Shown here: positions 5,337 through 6,750 of the stretch, piece by piece | Layout of the letters: every line of letters begins with the position of its first letter | How positions within the stretch are numbered: position 1 is the stretch's first letter | Assembly (NCBI GenBank): GCA_910585235.1 | Contig: CAJUCM010000035.1 | Location: 1-6,750 of the forward strand | Reading direction: 5' to 3' | Source of the DNA: an uncultured Christensenella sp. | GTDB lineage: Bacteria > Bacillota > Clostridia > Christensenellales > Borkfalkiaceae | Length of the DNA: 6,750 bases | Program-made: the position numbers and the translations under genes | The notes under the pieces: generated by a model | The model's database searches: none | What the model was told of the DNA's origin: nothing | What the model saw: only the letters and a program-made list of their open reading frames with translations

Positions 5337-6750
5337 TTAGTTTTCCTCCTTGTTGTTCAGTCCCAAGAGTTCGGGAGCCGTTTTGCCGTTTGCGTCGGCG
5401 TAAACCGATTCAAAGAGCGGGGTCTCGGAATATGCGCCGATCGAGTTGACCGAGAAAGGTTTATTCTGGTTCTTTGCCGCCTCGATCGAGAAAGCAAAGA
5501 AATTCACATAGGAATTTTCACCCATAAACTGTTCTGCCGTGACGCCGTTGCTACTCCAATCCGCACGCGAGAACGCCGTGAAAGGAATAAACACCCAACC
5601 CTCGAATCCGACGGGAAGCGTCACCGTGGGACGGGTCATATAAATCGTCGTCTTGCCCGTGTTGAGATCATAGAGGACGAAGCGGTTACCCTGCTGAATG
5701 TTGAAACGGTCGGAAGCGACCTGTTTGTTTCCGTTCGACTTGGTGACAACTGCCGTGCATTCCACTTCGAGGTTGAACGCGACTTCAATGTCGCTGTCGT
5801 TGCGCGCCCAGAAAGAGACGCCTTTCATGCCCGCCCAGCAGACGCCGTTCGGAAGCAGATTCTGTGTAGCAGTGTAGCCGTCGCCACGAACACCCGTCGC
5901 GGTTACCTGAATCGCGTCGTTGCCGTAGGAATCTTCCGTCATTTCGATCTTGCCGTAGGAACCGCCGATAAAGATCTTGTTCGCTTCCTGCTGCGTTTGC
6001 TCGCCCGACCATTCGCCGACGTAACTGCTCTCTTTGCCGTTGAAATTCAAATCTTCCGTCACCGTCTCGCTCGTGCCGTACATGGTATTGCTGACGGGCT
6101 TTGCCTGAATCTCTTCCAGCGTTCCTTCTTTGGAGGCAGTGAATTTAGCAAACTTGCTTGCAGCGAGGTTGAGGAGCATCGCCGATTCGCCGCCCTCGTA
6201 AGAACCGTCTCCGCGTTCGCCCTTGTAGCTCGCCACGCCGCCGATCACAACTTCCGTCGCACCCGTCGCTTTGATCTGCAAAGAGGAAACTTTCGTAAGA
6301 TCGACGTTGCCGGCAAGGCTTTCTGCAATGGGAATGACGATCATGCCCATGAGCAGTCTACCCTTGTTTTCGCCGAACGACGCGCCCGAAGCGTTTGCCG
6401 CTACATACAGATCGCTGAAATTCGCGCCCATGCCCATAAAGAACACGCGTCCGCCGTTTTTCAGCGAAGAAGCGTTCGTGCCGTCCGAAAGCGTGTATTG
6501 CAGACGGGGCGACTTCGCGCTGTAATACTGCACCAAAAGGTGCGTCGCCTCCGAAAGATCGACGGTAGCTTCGTCGAACGCGACGGTGAGCGTTTCGTCT
6601 TTCGCCGTCGGCTTCCACTCCACGGTATTTTTGAATGCGTCCGTTCCCTCTTCAAACGCATAGGGAATTTTCGGCATTGCCTTATCGGACGGGAAGGAAA
6701 TACTCGTTCCGAGCGTATCCATGAAATAACGGCTCTTGGGAAGCTCGCCT
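5337..6750 (-). CDS. Protein with two carbohydrate-binding-like beta-sandwich modules (5' end outside window)
   Basis: The minus-strand frame is open from the window edge to TAA 5339-5337, giving 470 visible residues. An ATG exists at 6722-6720, but it has no ribosome site and coding continues upstream (GELPKSRYF), so I treat it as internal; signal peptide and any N-terminal catalytic domain would be missing. Counting from that Met, residues about 20-168 and about 255-432 are two beta-rich modules with the look of galactose-binding-like (CBM-type) sandwiches. Module 1 has VDLSEATHLLVQYYS, then IVIPIAE and VVIGGVASYKG; module 2 has MKGVSFWARNDSD, then GWVFIPFTAF and VNSIGAYSE. A linker rich in Ser, Thr, Glu and Gly joins them. 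Likely role is attachment to a glycan outside the cell, in keeping with the lipoproteins downstream. No catalytic domain is visible. The exact CBM family is not assigned, and a general adhesion or structural role is possible. Confidence 0.75.
   Translation of the reverse strand, partial: GELPKSRYFMDTLGTSISFPSDKAMPKIPYAFEEGTDAFKNTVEWKPTAKDETLTVAFDEATVDLSEATHLLVQYYSAKSPRLQYTLSDGTNASSLKNGGRVFFMGMGANFSDLYVAANASGASFGENKGRLLMGMIVIPIAESLAGNVDLTKVSSLQIKATGATEVVIGGVASYKGERGDGSYEGGESAMLLNLAASKFAKFTASKEGTLEEIQAKPVSNTMYGTSETVTEDLNFNGKESSYVGEWSGEQTQQEANKIFIGGSYGKIEMTEDSYGNDAIQVTATGVRGDGYTATQNLLPNGVCWAGMKGVSFWARNDSDIEVAFNLEVECTAVVTKSNGNKQVASDRFNIQQGNRFVLYDLNTGKTTIYMTRPTVTLPVGFEGWVFIPFTAFSRADWSSNGVTAEQFMGENSYVNFFAFSIEAAKNQNKPFSVNSIGAYSETPLFESVYADANGKTAPELLGLNNKEEN
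5345..5351 (-). promoter_or_regulatory. Ribosome binding site of gene A inside the end of the CBM-like gene
   Basis: Minus-strand AAGGAGG lies nine bases before ATG 5335-5333. The same bases encode Lys-Glu-Glu near the C-terminus of the upstream protein (NNKEEN), whose TAA ends one base before the ATG. The arrangement implies translational coupling and decides the start of gene A. Confidence 0.85.

Noticed and set aside
3941..5449. Long plus-strand open frame (502 codons) opposite A and the end of the CBM-like gene
   Set aside because: It is antisense to well-supported lipoprotein genes, has Arg/Cys/His-rich composition without a domain, and arises because the GC-rich codon bias of the real genes removes stops on the other strand.
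6720..6722. ATG as the true start of the CBM-like gene
   Set aside because: No ribosome binding site before it, no signal peptide after it, and the frame stays open with plausible coding to the window edge.
1..6750. CRISPR array, tRNA, insertion sequence or phage attachment site
   Set aside because: No direct repeat series, cloverleaf, transposase or terminal inverted repeat pair was seen; gaps between genes are all under 210 bases and are accounted for.

Overview
The window suggests a Gram-positive, probably gut-type Firmicute (Clostridia-like). Three adjacent genes carry lipoprotein signal peptides of Gram-positive style, start sites have strong AAGGAG(G) ribosome binding sites, and the one housekeeping promoter is an extended -10 type. 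The placement is inferred from style only; no rRNA or marker gene is present. Every gene I can support lies on the minus strand, so transcription runs from high to low coordinates.

Right part (6750 down to 1147): four genes that look like one operon. In order of transcription these are an incomplete gene for a protein with two carbohydrate-binding-like beta-sandwich modules (5337-6750, 5' end outside the window), then three lipoproteins of 379, 490 and 497 aa, called A (4196-5335), B (2650-4122) and C (1147-2640) here. All three lipoproteins share a beta-propeller body resembling the glycoside hydrolase clan GH43/GH32. B and C also carry an N-terminal lipocalin-like beta domain and share a set of probable pocket motifs. 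A lacks that domain, and the pocket motifs have changed. Gene spacing is 1, 73 and 9 bases; the 73-base gap holds a strong hairpin that is not a classical terminator. A rho-independent terminator follows C.

Left part (1080 down to 1): a separate unit with its own promoter drives trkA, the two-lobed NAD-binding regulatory subunit of a Trk potassium uptake system. It is cut off at the window edge after 313 residues.

Working hypothesis: the operon encodes a surface set for binding, and perhaps cleaving, a glycan. The CBM-like protein would give adhesion to the polymer, and three membrane-anchored propellers would act on or capture related sugars. No transporter, sugar regulator or recognisable catalytic enzyme outside the propellers is visible, so the substrate cannot be named. 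The best candidate for something undescribed is the propeller family itself: its Arg-His-x-Cys-Asp-Pro blade motif does not match a GH family I can name, and one paralogue has lost it.
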